Source: CAYUDP01 sp964443725 (GTDB taxonomy: Bacteria; Patescibacteriota; Minisyncoccia; Phycocordibacterales; JAKFXT01). From it: a stretch of 64,000 bases of DNA. Location: the NCBI GenBank assembly GCA_964443725.1, contig CAYUDP010000002.1:1-64000 (forward strand), written 5' to 3'. Made by a program: the position numbers and the translations under genes. The notes under the pieces were generated by a model. The model had not been told where the DNA came from. It was given only the letters and a program-made list of their open reading frames with translations, and did no database searches. Below, piece by piece: positions 7,212 to 16,520 of this stretch. Position 1 is the stretch's first letter, and each line of letters opens with the position of its first letter.

Positions 7212-8699
7212 ATGAGCACAAAATACGCAAAGATAGTTGTGAATACCTTAGCCCTAGTCTGGGTATTCTTTCTTGTTGTAGTGGGCACTTACTACAGTAA
7301 TGTTCAGATGAAGTCTGAAGTTAAGGATGCAAAAGCCGGTGCACTCGACAACCTTCATGGATATGCTTGGGCAGGAATGGATGGTGGTGGGGGCGCACCT
7401 CTTGGTTGGATATCATTAAATTGTACAAATAAATTTAACCCAGCTGGAGAGTGTACTCATGGTAACTATGGTGTAAACGTAAACCCAGTCGATGGACCAA
7501 ATTTTGGCAAAATGTCTGGATATGCCTGGATTGATATGAGGGATCCTGCCAAGGTGTCTCTTCCAGGGTCAGCAGATGCTGCCGCAAGTCCTATGGGTTG
7601 GATTACTTTTAATGAGTCTGAATTACAGGGTTGCCCATCAGGAGCTTGTCGTGCTCAGGTCGGCAAAGATGACGGTCTTATAAGAGGTTGGGCAAGATTT
7701 TGTTCTGTGTTTGGCGATCCAAGCAAAGACCCTTCAGTTGATTGTGGGAAAACCAATAAAACTCTTGCCGCGGACGATCTTAGGGGTGGATGGGATGGAT
7801 GGATAAGTCTTAGTTGTTTGAACAGTGGTGCTTGTCGCGTTAGTAAAACTGGTTCACAAGGGAAAAATACTTATGGGTTATTTATTGATAACACCGGGGC
7901 TGATTCTGGTAAGTCCTTAGGTGGTTATGCTTGGGGAGGGGACAAAGTAGTTGGTTTTATATCTTTCAATATTTCTGATATGACCGGAGGAGGGGCTTGC
8001 AAAACAACTTCTGACTGTCTTCCATATGTTGAACCACCACTAGTTCTTTCTCCACCACTTGATTTCTTTGCGAACCCAAAGGCTAACTTGGCTCCAGGAG
8101 ATAAGACAAAACTCACTTGGGATGCCTCAACTTGGGCGACATCTTGTACTCCAAAATCAGGAAATGCTGAGTGGACAGGTAAGGGAGTACTCGCCAGTAG
8201 CGGAAACACTGATGTGAGGGTAAATGAAGACAGTGTATTCCTAATCGAATGTACTGACGGCAAGGAAACAAGACAGGCAACTGAAAATGTTACTGTAAAA
8301 TCCTTTGATTTGTCACTTGATCCAGCATCAGCTTCTATTGTAAGTGAAATAAAGGCGAAAAAAGATGCTGGCCTGCCAATACCTTTGTTGTCAAATATCA
8401 AACTAGTAACCTTTGGTTCGTATTCAGGAGCAACTGGTTTGTCGGCAACTTCAGACTTGCCAACAGGAACAACCATTACTTTCACCAAAGCATCTCTCAC
8501 CAAGGGGGCTGGAAATGATGAGTCAGGTATGAATATATCTATATCTAATGCTGTTAAAAATGGCACTTATACGATAGTTGTGACAGGTACACATGGTACG
8601 GAAACCCATGCGGTATCTATGTCTGTAAAAATCAATGATCCAACAAATCCAAATGGCACAGCTAAGACAACAACGATTAAGACAATCCAAGAGAAATAA
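7212..8699 (+). CDS. Large secreted surface protein with GYAW/GWIS repeats
   Basis: 495 residues. N-terminal hydrophobic segment (about 11-27, LALVWVFFLVVVGTYYS) acts as signal or anchor. The first half holds repeats in which a G-Y-A-W or G-W-A-R element is followed by G-W-I-S/T-F/L-N (GYAWAG...GWISLNC; GYAWID...GWITFN; GGWDGWISLSC; GYAWGG...GFISFN), with paired cysteines between them. The second half (about 285-495) looks like two beta-sandwich, Ig-like domains rich in Thr and Val. GYAW-repeat proteins recur in Parcubacteria near pilus genes. Probable adhesin or surface-layer-like protein; the exact role is inferred. Confidence 0.75.
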   Translation: MSTKYAKIVVNTLALVWVFFLVVVGTYYSNVQMKSEVKDAKAGALDNLHGYAWAGMDGGGGAPLGWISLNCTNKFNPAGECTHGNYGVNVNPVDGPNFGKMSGYAWIDMRDPAKVSLPGSADAAASPMGWITFNESELQGCPSGACRAQVGKDDGLIRGWARFCSVFGDPSKDPSVDCGKTNKTLAADDLRGGWDGWISLSCLNSGACRVSKTGSQGKNTYGLFIDNTGADSGKSLGGYAWGGDKVVGFISFNISDMTGGGACKTTSDCLPYVEPPLVLSPPLDFFANPKANLAPGDKTKLTWDASTWATSCTPKSGNAEWTGKGVLASSGNTDVRVNEDSVFLIECTDGKETRQATENVTVKSFDLSLDPASASIVSEIKAKKDAGLPIPLLSNIKLVTFGSYSGATGLSATSDLPTGTTITFTKASLTKGAGNDESGMNISISNAVKNGTYTIVVTGTHGTETHAVSMSVKINDPTNPNGTAKTTTIKTIQEK

Positions 8700-8721
8700 T
8701 CTGAAATAAAAATTTTCTCCA

Positions 8722-8758
8722 CAAAACACTGTCAAAAAAAGACAGTGTTTTGTTTTTC
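8722..8758 (+). terminator. Terminator after the GYAW-repeat gene
   Basis: CAAAACACTGTC (8722-8733), seven A, GACAGTGTTTTG (8741-8752), then five T. Confidence 0.9.
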
Positions 8759-8764
8759 ATCTGA

Positions 8765-8770
8765 TATAAT
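8765..8770 (+). promoter_or_regulatory. Extended -10 box of the pilB operon
   Basis: TGATATAAT with TATAAT at 8765-8770, 14 bases before the pilB ATG. TG-extended type; the leader would be only a few bases. Confidence 0.6.
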
Positions 8771-8784
8771 TTTAGAAAAGTTCT

Positions 8785-10539
8785 ATGCATGTAAAGGAGG
8801 AACAATTGAAGGATTTTATATTGGACTCTGGATTGGTAAACAGAGATGATTTGGTGTTGGCTGAAGAACAAGCAAAAAACCAAGGCCAATCTGTAGGTCT
8901 TGCTCTTGTGTCTATGGGTAAGATAACCGACGATGATCTCCGTCGTATGCACGCTTATCTATTGGGTATACCTTTTGTTAACTTGAAGGGACAAAAGGTA
9001 GATTTTGAAATATTGAATTTGATCCCTGAACCTATAGCTCGCAATCACAATATTGTTGCTTTTAAAAAGAATGAAGACTCTATGGAAGTTGCTATGCTAG
9101 ATGTTGAGGATCTTGGAGCTATTGATTTCGTAAAGAAAAAAGTTGGACTAAAGGTTTTGCCTAGATTGACCGATAACGATTCGATGAAGAGCGTCCTGCT
9201 TCAATATCAGAAGAGCCTTAAAGCTGAGTTTGGAGATATTATTCAGAAAGAGACCAATAGCCTAAAGACTTTAATGGAAGAACAAGGGGACGATGTTTCG
9301 GCTTCAGATTTGAAGAAATTGGCTGAAGATCTTCCTGTTGTGCGTATTGTCGATTCTCTATTGAAACATGCAATCATACAAAATGCTTCAGATATACATA
9401 TTGAGCCAATGGAGACACAGGTTTTGGTTAGATATAGGATTGATGGAATACTAAGGGATGCAATGGTGCTACCAAAGGAAGCCGGGTCATCAATAACTGC
9501 GCGTATAAAAGTCTTGTCTAATTTGAAACTTGATGAAAAGAGATTGCCACAGGATGGGCGTTTCAAAGTAGAGTCCGAGAGGGAAAAAGTTTCTTTTCGT
9601 GTATCTATCTTGCCTACATATTTTGGTGAAAAGACAGTCATGCGTTTGCTTAAAGAAAACGCAGGAGGGTTCAATCTAGAGGGGTTGGGATTTCATGGGG
9701 AAGGACTAGAGATGGTTCATGAGGCAACGAGACTTTCAAATGGACTTATTCTAACGACTGGGCCAACTGGATCAGGTAAAACAACAACTCTCTATACGGT
9801 CTTGGATATCTTGAATACTCCTGATGTGAATATTTCGACTATCGAAGATCCTATAGAATATCAAGTTCCAAGAATAAACCAGACACAAGTAAAGCCAGAG
9901 ATTGGTTTTTCTTTTGCATCAGGACTTAGGACTCTTGTTCGTCAGGATCCAGACATAATAATGGTAGGTGAAATACGCGACGAGGAAACCGCTGGGCTTG
10001 CAGTTAACGCCGCTTTGACTGGGCACTTAGTTCTTTCAACTCTACACACCAACTCTGCGGCTGGTGCTATACCACGTCTAGTCGATATGCAGGTAGAACC
10101 ATTTCTTCTTGTTTCTACGATTAGAGTTATTATTGCCCAGAGACTTATGAGAAGACTATGTTCTTCGAAAGAGGAATATAAGATGAATAAAGCTGAATTG
10201 GATAGGCTTGGTAAATATGTTGATTTAGATAGGATGCTTAAGTTTCTAAAGGAAGAAAAGGTAGTTGCTCCAAGTGCTAATTGGGAGAACATACCATTTT
10301 ATAGAGCAAAGCCAGGTAAAGATTGTGAAGATGGGTATGCAGGTCGTGTTTCTATTCATGAAGTCTTGAAAATGTCCCAAGTTATTAGAGATATGGTTAT
10401 AAAAGGGGCCACAGCCGATGATATTGAACTTCAGGCTAAGAAGGAAGGTATGATGACTATGCTTGAAGACGGGATATTCCAAGCTGTGAGAGGACTAACA
10501 ACGGTTGAAGAAGTTTTGCGTGTCGTAAATACAGAATAA
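8785..10539 (+). CDS. pilB: Type IV pilus assembly ATPase PilB/GspE
   Basis: Cytoplasmic hexameric ATPase driving pilus extension. 584 residues. MshEN-type N-terminal domain (about 1-150), then the secretion ATPase core: Walker A GPTGSGKT (326-333), Asp box near DPIEYQ (355-360), Walker B RQDPDIIMVGEIRDEET (386-402) and His box LSTLHTNSA (418-426). The usual zinc-binding tetracysteine is eroded: only C459 (RRLC) and C514 (GKDC) remain where two CxxC pairs are expected. First gene of an operon continuing with pilC (1 base gap) and three prepilin-like genes; the retraction ATPase PilT is not in this window. Confidence 0.95.
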   Translation: MHVKEEQLKDFILDSGLVNRDDLVLAEEQAKNQGQSVGLALVSMGKITDDDLRRMHAYLLGIPFVNLKGQKVDFEILNLIPEPIARNHNIVAFKKNEDSMEVAMLDVEDLGAIDFVKKKVGLKVLPRLTDNDSMKSVLLQYQKSLKAEFGDIIQKETNSLKTLMEEQGDDVSASDLKKLAEDLPVVRIVDSLLKHAIIQNASDIHIEPMETQVLVRYRIDGILRDAMVLPKEAGSSITARIKVLSNLKLDEKRLPQDGRFKVESEREKVSFRVSILPTYFGEKTVMRLLKENAGGFNLEGLGFHGEGLEMVHEATRLSNGLILTTGPTGSGKTTTLYTVLDILNTPDVNISTIEDPIEYQVPRINQTQVKPEIGFSFASGLRTLVRQDPDIIMVGEIRDEETAGLAVNAALTGHLVLSTLHTNSAAGAIPRLVDMQVEPFLLVSTIRVIIAQRLMRRLCSSKEEYKMNKAELDRLGKYVDLDRMLKFLKEEKVVAPSANWENIPFYRAKPGKDCEDGYAGRVSIHEVLKMSQVIRDMVIKGATADDIELQAKKEGMMTMLEDGIFQAVRGLTTVEEVLRVVNTE

Positions 10540-10540
10540 T

Positions 10541-11758
10541 ATGCAGTTTAAGGTAAAAATCTTAAAAGAAGATGGAACTGATGAAGAAAAGATAATTGAG
10601 GCCCCAAACAAGGTAGCCCTTTATGATGTTATCAGGCAAGATGGTGGAAAATTGGTTTCAGCTAAAGAAGTGACGGGTAGTTTCTTGAATATAATTTACC
10701 ACAGGATAAATTCGATGCTTGGGCGAGTTGGGCAACAGGAAATTGTGATGTTTTCTAGAAATATATCTGCAATGCTAAAGGCTGGACTTTCTCTTTCTAG
10801 AGCCCTTTCTGTGATGGAGCACCAGACAAAAAATGAGAAATTTAAGAAAATACTTGGAGATGTAAATGAAGAGATAAAAAAAGGAGGTAATTTTTCAACG
10901 GGGCTTGCAAAATATCAAAGTATTTTTTCAGTACTTTTCGTATCTATGGTTAAAGCTGGAGAGGAGAGTGGTAATCTGGGGGATACCCTAGGTGTTATTG
11001 CAGATCAAATGGAGAAAACCTATCTTTTGAAAAAGAAAATAAAAGGGGCAATGATTTATCCGGCTGTTATTTTATCCGCCATGATAATAATAGGTGTTCT
11101 TATGATGATATATGTCGTTCCATCTCTTACAGGAACATTTAAAGAATTAAAAGTAGAGCTCCCTCCAACGACCAAAGTCATTATTGGTATATCTGATTTT
11201 CTCCAGAATCATACAATCCTCTTTTTGTTCATAGTTTTTGGTGTAATTTTTGGGATCGTTTCAGCTTCCAAGACAACTCCTGGGAAAAGGATGATAGATT
11301 ATATAACTCCTAGGTTTCCTGTACTTGGGGGTATTGTCCAAGAGGCCAATGCTGCACGTACGGCAAGAACTCTATCCTCACTTCTTTCTGCTGGCGTTGA
11401 AGTTGTTGGTGCTTTGTCTATTACAAAAGATGTATTACAAAATTCTTATTACAAGGAAGTTATAGACGAAGCGCAAGCCCAAATTCAGAAAGGGGCTCCG
11501 ATGTCTGCAGTTTTCATGGATCATGAAGAAATATACCCGATCTTGGTGGGGGAGATGATTAGTGTGGGGGAAGAAACAGGAGCTCTTTCAGATATGCTTT
11601 CTCGTTTGGCAATTTTTTATGAAACAGAGGTTGATCAAAAGACAAAAGATCTTTCCACAATAATAGAGCCGTTTCTTATGCTCTTCATTGGAGGGGCTGT
11701 AGGCTTTTTTGCAATCGCTATGATTTCGCCGACATATTCGATAATGAATAATATATAA
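10541..11758 (+). CDS. pilC: Type IV pilus inner-membrane platform protein PilC/GspF
   Basis: Polytopic platform protein that couples the PilB motor to pilin insertion. 405 residues, normal length. Two GspF repeats are visible: the first around 70-190 (MFSRNISAMLKAGLSLSRAL), the second around 270-390 (ARTLSSLLSAGVEVVGALS and GEMISVGEETGALSDML). Membrane segments lie near 168-192, 220-245 and 375-400. It follows pilB directly, without an SD, and is followed eight bases later by the large prepilin-like gene. Confidence 0.94.
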   Translation: MQFKVKILKEDGTDEEKIIEAPNKVALYDVIRQDGGKLVSAKEVTGSFLNIIYHRINSMLGRVGQQEIVMFSRNISAMLKAGLSLSRALSVMEHQTKNEKFKKILGDVNEEIKKGGNFSTGLAKYQSIFSVLFVSMVKAGEESGNLGDTLGVIADQMEKTYLLKKKIKGAMIYPAVILSAMIIIGVLMMIYVVPSLTGTFKELKVELPPTTKVIIGISDFLQNHTILFLFIVFGVIFGIVSASKTTPGKRMIDYITPRFPVLGGIVQEANAARTARTLSSLLSAGVEVVGALSITKDVLQNSYYKEVIDEAQAQIQKGAPMSAVFMDHEEIYPILVGEMISVGEETGALSDMLSRLAIFYETEVDQKTKDLSTIIEPFLMLFIGGAVGFFAIAMISPTYSIMNNI

Positions 11759-11766
11759 TTTAAAAG

Positions 11767-13575
11767 ATGAGTTTTTATTCAAATAGAAGAAAATTAAATT
11801 CCGGCATGTCTCTAGTTGAGGTTTTGGTTGGAACAGCTGTTTTTCTACTGATTGCGCTTTCTGTTTATGAAAGCTATGTAGGTCTGTTTAATCTGGTAAG
11901 AATTTCTCGAACGAAAGTCACTGCTTCAAATTTGGCTAATGAACAATTTGAAATAGCGAAGAATCTACCTTACTCAAGTGTTGGACTGGTTTCAGGAGTA
12001 CCGTCTGGAGTTCTCCAAAGGTTTCAGGATATAACTCGCGATGGTATTACTTTTCATGTGACGACAACAATCAGAAATGTCGATGATCCTTTTGATGGTA
12101 CCGCTGGAGGTGCTCCCAATGATCTTTCTCCTGCTGATTACAAACTTATGGAGGTTCAAGTTGATTGTCTCTCTTGCAAGAATTACACCCCGCTTGTTTT
12201 TACAGGGAGAATATCACCAAAGTCACTCGAATCAAATTCAAGCAATGGATCTCTATTTGTGAGGGCTATTGATTCTTCTGGAAACCCTATAATGAACGCC
12301 CAAGTGAGCGTGGTGAATACACCATTGTCTATAAATATAGCTGAAGAGACGGATAGTAATGGTATGTTGCAGATTGTTGATGCTCCACCATCCGTAAATA
12401 ATTATCAGATTACTGTTACTAAGTCAGGATATTCAACTGAACAAACGTATCCACTTGGGGGTTCGGGACTTGAAAATCCAAGCAATCCTCATGCTACTGT
12501 GATAATACAAAACGTTACTCAAAAGAGTTTTGCGATAGACAGGGTGGGTACAATAAATCTCTCTACTGTAACTGAAAGTTGTACACCAGTCCCAAATGTG
12601 TCTTTTAACATAAAAGGTTCAAAAACACTTGGAACAAATTCCTCGGGTAATCCCGTTTTAAAATATGACAATACTTTCACTACTAGTGGTGCGGGAGTGA
12701 AGACCTTGAATTCTCTTGAGTGGGATACATATAGTATCGCCCTTTCAGACGCAAGCTATGTCTTACGCGGAACTATATCTCCTCTGCCTGTAAATTTGGC
12801 CCCAAACAGTTCACAAAATGTGACTCTTGCTGTTAATGCAAAAGATCCAGATTCTCTTATGGTTACTATTAAAGATGCTGCAACTGGGCTTCCTGTGACA
12901 GACGCTACTGTGACTATCGAAGATAGTGATGGACATGATCATTCCCTTACTACTGGTAGAGGCTTTCTGTCCCAAAGTGATTGGTCTAGTGGTGGGGGGC
13001 AAGAATCATTTACTGAGGGGCAGTTCTCAAATTCTGATGGGAATATAGATTATTCAGTTTTGCCAGGGGCGTTGAGGTTGAAAGAGTTTTTTGGTGCATT
13101 TGTGACCAATGGAGAATTAACCTCTTCAACTTTTGATACAGGGTCGGCAAGTAATTTTTACCAACTTTTATGGAATCCAACTACACAGCCAGTCGATGTG
13201 GGAACTCCAAACGTTAGATTCCAGATCGCAACCAACAATGACCAGACTACTTGGAACTACAAAGGTCCAGATGGCACCTCTGGAACCTATTACACTATTG
13301 GTAACCAGAATATCCATGCTTCAAATAACGGTAATAGGTACCTGAGATATAAGTTGTTTATGGATTCTGCGGTCAATTACAATACCCCAAGTATTTCAGA
13401 TGTATCTTTCACTTTTACTTCAGCCTGTGTTCCACCAGGGCAGGTTCTATTTAAGCATTTGGATTCAGGTAATTATTCAGTTTCAGTGAGTAAGGTTGGA
13501 TATCAGACATATTCAGGTACAGTTAATGTAAGTACTGGGTGGCAAAATTTTGATATTTCATTACAGCCAGAATAA
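11767..13575 (+). CDS. Very large prepilin-like protein with Ig/carboxypeptidase-regulatory-like domains
   Basis: 602 residues, several times a normal pilin. The N-terminus carries a type III signal: basic leader ending SG, then MSLVEVLVGTAVFLLIAL with Glu at mature position +5, so prepilin peptidase should cut after Gly14. Beyond the pilin helix are beta-rich domains: a carboxypeptidase-regulatory-like fold at about 163-235 (GNPIMNAQVSV...NGMLQI) and another near 360-395 (GLPVTDATVTIED). A discoidin-like or lectin-like segment lies near 435-545, and a closing PEGA-like unit (SGNYSVSVSKVGYQTYSG) near 565-590. Likely a pilus-tip or minor pilin displaying binding domains. Confidence 0.8.
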   Translation: MSFYSNRRKLNSGMSLVEVLVGTAVFLLIALSVYESYVGLFNLVRISRTKVTASNLANEQFEIAKNLPYSSVGLVSGVPSGVLQRFQDITRDGITFHVTTTIRNVDDPFDGTAGGAPNDLSPADYKLMEVQVDCLSCKNYTPLVFTGRISPKSLESNSSNGSLFVRAIDSSGNPIMNAQVSVVNTPLSINIAEETDSNGMLQIVDAPPSVNNYQITVTKSGYSTEQTYPLGGSGLENPSNPHATVIIQNVTQKSFAIDRVGTINLSTVTESCTPVPNVSFNIKGSKTLGTNSSGNPVLKYDNTFTTSGAGVKTLNSLEWDTYSIALSDASYVLRGTISPLPVNLAPNSSQNVTLAVNAKDPDSLMVTIKDAATGLPVTDATVTIEDSDGHDHSLTTGRGFLSQSDWSSGGGQESFTEGQFSNSDGNIDYSVLPGALRLKEFFGAFVTNGELTSSTFDTGSASNFYQLLWNPTTQPVDVGTPNVRFQIATNNDQTTWNYKGPDGTSGTYYTIGNQNIHASNNGNRYLRYKLFMDSAVNYNTPSISDVSFTFTSACVPPGQVLFKHLDSGNYSVSVSKVGYQTYSGTVNVSTGWQNFDISLQPE

Positions 13576-13598
13576 ACAATTGTGCAAAATAATTAATT

Positions 13599-14219
13599 AT
13601 GCAAAAAATATTTAATAAAAATAATTTAAGAAATGAAGGGATGACACTTGCTGAGATTTTGGTTGCAATGGCTATCATCACAGTGATTGGCCTTGCAATA
13701 AGTACATTTGCTAGAGATTTGTTTATGTATTCTGGTACAGTCCAGAGTAATCTATCAGCCCAACAAGACGCAAGACAAATGCTTAGGCAATTTGCCTCAG
13801 AGTTGAGAATTGCTTCACAGTCTAGTACCGGAACGTATCCTATAAGTGAGGCATCTGATACCGCAATAACTTTTTACTCTGATTTAAATGGAGACGGTAT
13901 AAAAGATAGAGTTAGGTATTATGTTTCTGGTAATATGATAAAAAAAGATGTTCTTGTACCTACAGGACTTCCTCTTGCATACACTGGTACACCCGCTACG
14001 TCTATTGTTATGAGAGATTTGTCTGTTACGACGGGGATATTTAGTTATTATGACAAAAATTACACAGGGACAAGCGCACCCTTGGGTTCTCCTGTTGATG
14101 TATCAAGCGTCAGGTTGGTAAAAATGAATATTACTATTGATCGAGACCCAAACAGATCGCCAACTCCTATTAATGTCACTACTCAGGTTGTAATTAGAAA
14201 CCTAAAAGATAACCTATGA
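13599..14219 (+). CDS. Minor prepilin, PilW/GspJ-like
   Basis: 206 residues. Type III signal: NEG followed by MTLAEILVAMAIITVIGLA, with the expected Glu at +5 after the Gly. The globular domain resembles PilW/GspJ-type minor pilins (QQDARQMLRQFASELRIASQS, then a calcium-like DLNGDGIKDRVRYYV at about 94-108). It begins 23 bases after the large prepilin gene and overlaps the next gene by four bases (ATGA), so the three are cotranscribed and probably form a tip complex. Confidence 0.8.
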   Translation: MQKIFNKNNLRNEGMTLAEILVAMAIITVIGLAISTFARDLFMYSGTVQSNLSAQQDARQMLRQFASELRIASQSSTGTYPISEASDTAITFYSDLNGDGIKDRVRYYVSGNMIKKDVLVPTGLPLAYTGTPATSIVMRDLSVTTGIFSYYDKNYTGTSAPLGSPVDVSSVRLVKMNITIDRDPNRSPTPINVTTQVVIRNLKDNL

Positions 14220-15661
14220 TTAAAAACCAGAAAAATAGAGGTCTTGTTTTGGTTCAGGTTTTAGTTTTTGCAGTTGTTGCTGTTGTTACCCTAACTGGGC
14301 TTATTGGGTGGGCGGGGGCCAATATAAAAGCTTCAAGAGAATCTTTTTATCGAGAGCAAGCATTTGAAATTGCCGAAGCTGGGATTGAGTATTATAGATG
14401 GCATTTGGCTCACAACCCCACTGACTTTCAAGATGGAACAGGAGCTAGTGGCCCATATATACATGCTTATTACGATAAAGATGGTGTAAGAATTGGTCAG
14501 TTTGAGCTAACTATTACTTCTCCTCCAGTCGGGTCAACTATTGTTGATGTAAAATCAAAGGGATTGGTAGATTCGTACCCTAGTGTTTATAGAAAAATAG
14601 AAGCGAAGTTTGCAAAGCCCTCTTTTGCAAAATATGCTTTCGTTACAAATACTGATGTAGCTTATGGAAATGGAGATATTGTCTATGGGCCGATACACAC
14701 AAATGGAGGCGTGGCTTTTTATGGTACAGCTATTGCTTATAATACTGTATCGAGCGCTTTAACTACATATGATGATCCAGACCACTCTGGTTCTAATGAA
14801 TGGGCGGTTCATACACATAAGGCACCTGTCGATCCATTGCCTCCAACTGCCCTGCCAACTAGAAGCGATGTTTTTACTGCGGGGAGATTTTTGCCAGTTC
14901 CTGTGGTTGACTTTAACGGTATTACTTCTGATTTGTCGTCTATAAAAACCAACGCTCAGGCATCCGGGTTTTATAGATCTGGTTCAGGGGGGTTGGGTTA
15001 TCTTGTTGTTTTGAAGACGAATGATACTTTTGATCTTTATAAAGTGACAGCTCTAGTTGCTGTGCCTTCGAATTGTACAAATATTTATAGTCAATCTGGG
15101 TGGGGAACATGGAGTGTCAATACAAAAACTCTTCTTGGTAACTATGCCATACCTGCAAATGGGCTGATTTTTCTTGAAGATCATGTCTGGGTAGAGGGAC
15201 AAATAAATTCAGCGAGAGTGACGATTGGGGCCGGCACTTTTCCAGCAAGCCCAGCTACTTATAAAAATATTATTGTTAACAATAATCTCGCCTATACTAA
15301 CTATGATGGTCAGGATGTTATTTCTCTTATTGCGCAAGGGAGCTTTTATGTTGGTTATGTAAGTGCTGATAACTTGAGAATCGATGGGGCAATAATTGCT
15401 CAAAATGGAGCTGCCATAAGGTTTTATTACCAGCCAGCATCAAGTGGTAAAACCAGATGTAATGCTTATGCTTCGAGAAGTTCACTTACTACCTATGGGA
15501 TGACTGCCAGCAATCAAAGAGCTTATTTTGCATACTCTGATGGTAATGGGTATGCTACTCAGCCAGCTTATTATGATGCCAACTTACTATATGGGCCACC
15601 ACCATCATTCCCCCTAGTTTCCGATCAATATCAAACTATTTCTTGGCAGGAGATTAGATAA
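14216..15661 (+). CDS. PilX-like pilus-associated protein
   Basis: 481 residues. The N-terminus has the PilX/GspK-style pattern: short basic leader RGLVLVQVLVFAVVAVV, hydrophobic helix, then REQAFEIAEAGIEYYRWHL (about 42-60), typical of proteins annotated as pilus assembly PilX N-terminal domain. The canonical Gly/Glu cleavage pair is degenerate (G-L-V-L-V-Q). The remaining 400 residues are a large Tyr/Gly/Asn-rich beta domain with no recognised motif, probably exported. Start overlaps the upstream stop as ATGA. Last gene of the pilus operon. Confidence 0.75.
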   Translation: MIKNQKNRGLVLVQVLVFAVVAVVTLTGLIGWAGANIKASRESFYREQAFEIAEAGIEYYRWHLAHNPTDFQDGTGASGPYIHAYYDKDGVRIGQFELTITSPPVGSTIVDVKSKGLVDSYPSVYRKIEAKFAKPSFAKYAFVTNTDVAYGNGDIVYGPIHTNGGVAFYGTAIAYNTVSSALTTYDDPDHSGSNEWAVHTHKAPVDPLPPTALPTRSDVFTAGRFLPVPVVDFNGITSDLSSIKTNAQASGFYRSGSGGLGYLVVLKTNDTFDLYKVTALVAVPSNCTNIYSQSGWGTWSVNTKTLLGNYAIPANGLIFLEDHVWVEGQINSARVTIGAGTFPASPATYKNIIVNNNLAYTNYDGQDVISLIAQGSFYVGYVSADNLRIDGAIIAQNGAAIRFYYQPASSGKTRCNAYASRSSLTTYGMTASNQRAYFAYSDGNGYATQPAYYDANLLYGPPPSFPLVSDQYQTISWQEIR

Positions 15662-15690
15662 TTCTAAAAATCTTTTTCACAAGAATGTAA

Positions 15691-15714
15691 AATTACCCAT
15701 TTTTATGGGTAATT
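15691..15714 (+). terminator. Weak hairpin at the end of the pilus operon
   Basis: AATTACCCA and TGGGTAATT around a short T-rich loop. Only AT-rich bases follow and there is no proper U run, so efficiency is doubtful. Confidence 0.4.
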
Positions 15715-15725
15715 CACGCATGGTG

Positions 15726-15731
15726 TATAAT
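15726..15731 (+). promoter_or_regulatory. tpiA -10 box, leaderless type
   Basis: TATAAT (TGTATAAT context) nine bases before the tpiA ATG at 15741. Confidence 0.6.
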
Positions 15732-15740
15732 TGTCTCTAT

Positions 15741-16517
15741 ATGAAAAAACAATCAAAATCTAAAGTTAGTAAAACTAAGAAAATCCCAATCATTGTTGCC
15801 AATTGGAAGACTAACCCAGTAAATATTTCTAAGGCGAAAGATTTGGTGAATAGTTTTGCAAAAAATTTGAAATATGAAGTGATAGTTTGCCCACCGTCTG
15901 TGTATTCATCTTTAGTTATTGATTTTTCAAAAAATAAGAAGATAAAATTTGGATTGCAAAATGTTTCTGAATTTAATGAAGGGGCACATACTGGAGAGGT
16001 TGGGGCTAAAATGGCCAAATCAGTCGGTTACACCCATTCAATAATAGGACACTCAGAAAGGCGAAAAGGAGGAGAGACAAGCGAGATGGTGTCTCGAAAG
16101 GTTTTTGAAACAGTAAAGTCTGGCCTTACCCCTATAGTATGTATCGGTGAAGATGTGAGAGACAGTGAAGGAGGTTATTTGTCTATGTTGAAAAATCAAA
16201 TTTATGAATCTCTGTCTTCTCTTACTGAAAAAGATTTTAGCAAGATAATAATTGCTTATGAACCTGTTTGGGCGATTGGAGCAGAAAAACCAGTGATCCC
16301 CCAAGATCTTCATGAGACCTCGCTTTTCATAAGAAAAGCCTTATCAGAAAAATTTGGTCCGAAGGCTCTTAAGGTTAGGATGTTGTATGGTGGGTCGGTA
16401 TTTCCTGAAAATGCAAAAGCCCTTATTGATGGTGGTGAGATAGACGGATTTCTGCTTGGTAGGGTGTCTCTGGATCAAAAGGGCTTCAGAAAATTAATAG
16501 ATATTTTGCTTGCGTAA
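15741..16517 (+). CDS. tpiA: Triosephosphate isomerase
   Basis: Interconverts dihydroxyacetone phosphate and glyceraldehyde 3-phosphate in glycolysis. 258 residues from the ATG at 15741. An in-frame ATG at 15705 is rejected because it lies inside a hairpin and upstream of the TATAAT box. Catalytic residues are visible: K23 in NWKTNP, H104 in IIGHSERR, E174 in AYEPVWAIG; phosphate-binding YGGSV near 215. The N-terminus is a short Lys/Ser-rich extension. Followed three bases later by pgk, forming a lower-glycolysis operon. Confidence 0.96.
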   Translation: MKKQSKSKVSKTKKIPIIVANWKTNPVNISKAKDLVNSFAKNLKYEVIVCPPSVYSSLVIDFSKNKKIKFGLQNVSEFNEGAHTGEVGAKMAKSVGYTHSIIGHSERRKGGETSEMVSRKVFETVKSGLTPIVCIGEDVRDSEGGYLSMLKNQIYESLSSLTEKDFSKIIIAYEPVWAIGAEKPVIPQDLHETSLFIRKALSEKFGPKALKVRMLYGGSVFPENAKALIDGGEIDGFLLGRVSLDQKGFRKLIDILLA

Positions 16518-16520
16518 AAT

